Positions 61,585 through 64,000 of a stretch of DNA of 64,000 nucleotides are shown here, one piece after another. The notes beneath the pieces are model-generated. The model saw only the letters and a program-made list of their open reading frames with translations, searched no databases and was not told the origin of the DNA. Position 1 is the first letter of the stretch. Every line of letters starts with the position of its first letter. The position numbers and the translations under genes were made by a program. The stretch lies in assembly GCA_964035545.1 (NCBI GenBank), contig OZ037767.1, positions 28,255,628-28,319,627 of the forward strand, read 5' to 3'. The stretch is from Bugula neritina (Eukaryota; Bryozoa; Gymnolaemata; Cheilostomatida; Bugulidae).

Positions 61585-64000
61585 CTGCTAAACTTATATC
61601 TACTATCTATCTCAACACCAGTCTTCAATCTAATCTATAATTGGTAATTATGCACAGTCAGCATAATCAAATAAGTGTTAGCCAATAGAATGCATCCTCT
61701 ACAATCTACAGTATGTAACAGCCAGCCAGACACTACTGTGTCTCAACCAACCAATGATGTTATAGTTAACAACTAGCCAGCCAATGACACCATAGTTAAC
61801 AATTAGCCAGCCAATTGTCCATTGCATTGTCCATTTAACTAAAAAAATATTCTGACCACTAACTGTAACAATGCACCTTTAAAACTTTTATAAGAGTAAA
61901 TATCTTTATACCATATATTATTAATTTTCGGTCAAGAACTACAGAGTGGAGATAGAGAGCTTCCCTTACTTCAAATCAATAGCTAAATAGAATGGATTAT
62001 TTTTCAGGTTTTTATCACTTGCCAGTCAATGTAGGTCATACCTTCAATCTAAAAAAAGCTTTGCTAATGGCAGAATAAATGTTTATTACTATAAGGTTAT
62101 AGTGGCTGGTAATCACTAACCAACATAAACAAATAAAAGCAAAGTATTACAACACAACAGGCCTTTCTTATCCATTGTATAGGCCATGACTTGCAGTATT
62201 TATGTCTACCAACTAAATAAATTCAACAAATTGAATTTCATATTTAGTAAAGTATGTTACCGATTGAGTACTTTTCGTATCATTCGCAAGCTGAAATTTA
62301 TGGCTCCTCATAAACTATATAATTATGCAGTTTGCATGCTGTACCATTATAATAATTTTATCTACAATGTAGAAGCAAGGCTATTAATTGTCTTTAGATT
62401 ATTATATAAATTTACATAACTCATTCAAAATATACCTAAAACTAAATTTCAAAGTTTCAATACATGTTTTTTTGTTAGATAAATGAGGGTGCTCTTGAGA
62501 TTTCCAAGGACATAAAAAGTCTTCAACTTTCCCTACTAGAATGATGCAATACCAATAAGCTGTTGTCATTATTATGTAGTCAACTCCTAACGGTTTCAAA
62601 GAAAATCATTATTTTTCTAGTAATATATTAGCCATGGCCAGTACCCATTACTGGACAAGAGTATTTACATTATATTATGATAAAGATTATGCTTTCTGTA
62701 CGAGTTAATTAAAACATGTCAACATTGTATCTGTGACACGAAAATCTATAAATTATTGATAGGAATTAGAGCACCTTACAGTGTGCTGACACTTGTTACT
62801 GATGACCAATATAACTGGCAGAGATAATATACCAGCTTCTTGCATAAGCTCTTGTTCCACTACCACTTATGCATACAAGATAAACCAGCATTGGCTAGTT
62901 GTTCTGTTCAAGTAGATGAAACTTTTGTAAAAGTAATAGATTGGAAGTGTAATTATTGTATGCAGTACTATGCCACACAATAACCTATCTAAATGATGCA
63001 CTGGTTATTGCATTATACATAATATTTCATGTGTCACATTATTTCGTGTTGGATGGTACTTGAAATAGCCATACATACTTTTTTAGCACCAGAAACAATA
63101 TATTTTCAACATTTAACCACATTATTACTCTTCCCAAGTATTGCATAGCTAGTATATGGAGGCCAGGAATAAAATGTATTATGATTTCCGCCATATACAG
63201 ACTGCATATACAGACACCTGGTTTACCTTGACTTTCTATTATAAAATAACATCTTAAAAAATAAAAAAATGTCTTCCTTTATGCTTGCCCTACATAAATT
63301 AGTTAACTCAATGCAGTAAGTCTGAAAATCCATAATTAGTTGATTAGTTGATAAAATAATGTGTTAATTATTGATGTCAAAATGATAACACAACCAGCTG
63401 CTAATAATAGGATAAAAGAAATAAATTTCAATTTATCTTTCAATTTCGTTACATAATGCTATAAAAGTTGAGAGAAAGTTTCACATGGTTTAGCTAGTGC
63501 GTTATGCTACTAAAGAAAACCAGTAGCATTCAACAACATGAAGTTGAGTTACTAAATCATTTACTGCTATGACATTTGAGTGTAGTAGTTTGAGAAAGGG
63601 GCAACAGTTTACACTATAATAATTTTGCACTTGAGTTCAAAACCACAATGGACTGAAATGAGAAAAAAATGCATATAGTATCACTAAGAAGCATGAAGCC
63701 AAGTTGTAATTGATGGAATGCACCTATGTAATGTGATACCCACTGCCCTATGCTTTAGCAATACAATCAGCTAAGCCCTGTCTATTGTCAGGATTACAGC
63801 AACATCAAGAAATACAGTATGGGGTCTCCTGGCCAATGCCCTGAGTTTTGTAACTAATTTTGTAAAATGGCAACCAAAACTTGTACTAAATGATAAGTGA
63901 CCCTAACTAATGAATGATGAATGAGTAGCTTTACTACAATGGGTTTAAAGAAAACTGCAAGTCCAGCAATTACACCCCTGGCCATTATTATTTTATACTA
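61585..64000. other. Right end, no exon recognised
   Basis: AT-rich sequence without a supported gene. It is presumably intron or 5' flank of the large minus-strand gene, whose exon at 61584 begins with an acceptor and so needs further upstream exons. Some short related words (AGCCAGCCAATGA) recur near 61720-61815. Confidence 0.45.

Noticed and set aside
1-64000. tRNA and rRNA genes
   Set aside because: I looked for B-box-like GTTCGA contexts and rRNA-like GC-rich conserved blocks and found none that fold as expected.

Overview
This is animal nuclear DNA, not bacterial: the genes are split by GT-AG introns, the sequence is AT-rich, and simple repeats are everywhere. The identified genes (mitochondrial branched-chain ketoacid dehydrogenase E1-beta, a JNK-interacting scaffold, a sestrin) are metazoan. 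Short introns, heavy minisatellite load and a Gmr1-like Ty3 element suggest an early-branching or marine invertebrate such as a sponge, but the species cannot be fixed from sequence alone.

Layout, left to right. 1-450: two minisatellites. 1141-4233 (-): an unrecognised Pro/Lys-rich protein with RRM-like segments, divergent from BCKDHB. 6124-9527 (+): complete BCKDHB in 8 exons. 10657-15012 (-): complete 277-residue ankyrin-repeat protein in 7 exons, convergent with BCKDHB. 16258-24486 (-): JIP1/2-type scaffold with SH3 and PTB domains. 30469-31342 (-): a 110-residue secreted Cys-rich protein with a GPI-anchor-like tail, 3 exons. 32865-37146 (-): sestrin, lacking only its first coding exon. 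42540-43090 (+): decayed non-LTR reverse transcriptase relic. 45761-61584 (-): a large unrecognised gene, one of whose introns holds a young LTR retrotransposon (49020-53360, + strand). 61585-64000: no gene seen. I reconstructed exons by hand from splice signals, phase continuity and family similarity.

Two things stand out. First, at least six minisatellites in the window lie exactly at exon-intron junctions, and their repeat unit carries a copy of the adjoining splice site (donors at 16.5, 30.9, 47.9 and 61.5 kb; acceptors at 9.0 and 14.1 kb). In the extreme case an entire intron of about 2.1 kb is a 23-bp satellite with higher-order structure. Second, the LTR element has an intact gag-protease-integrase ORF but no reverse transcriptase. 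A short RNase H end fragment lies downstream of integrase, so the ancestor had the unusual Gmr1 order (integrase before RT) and this copy, with nearly identical LTRs, is a recent internally deleted derivative.
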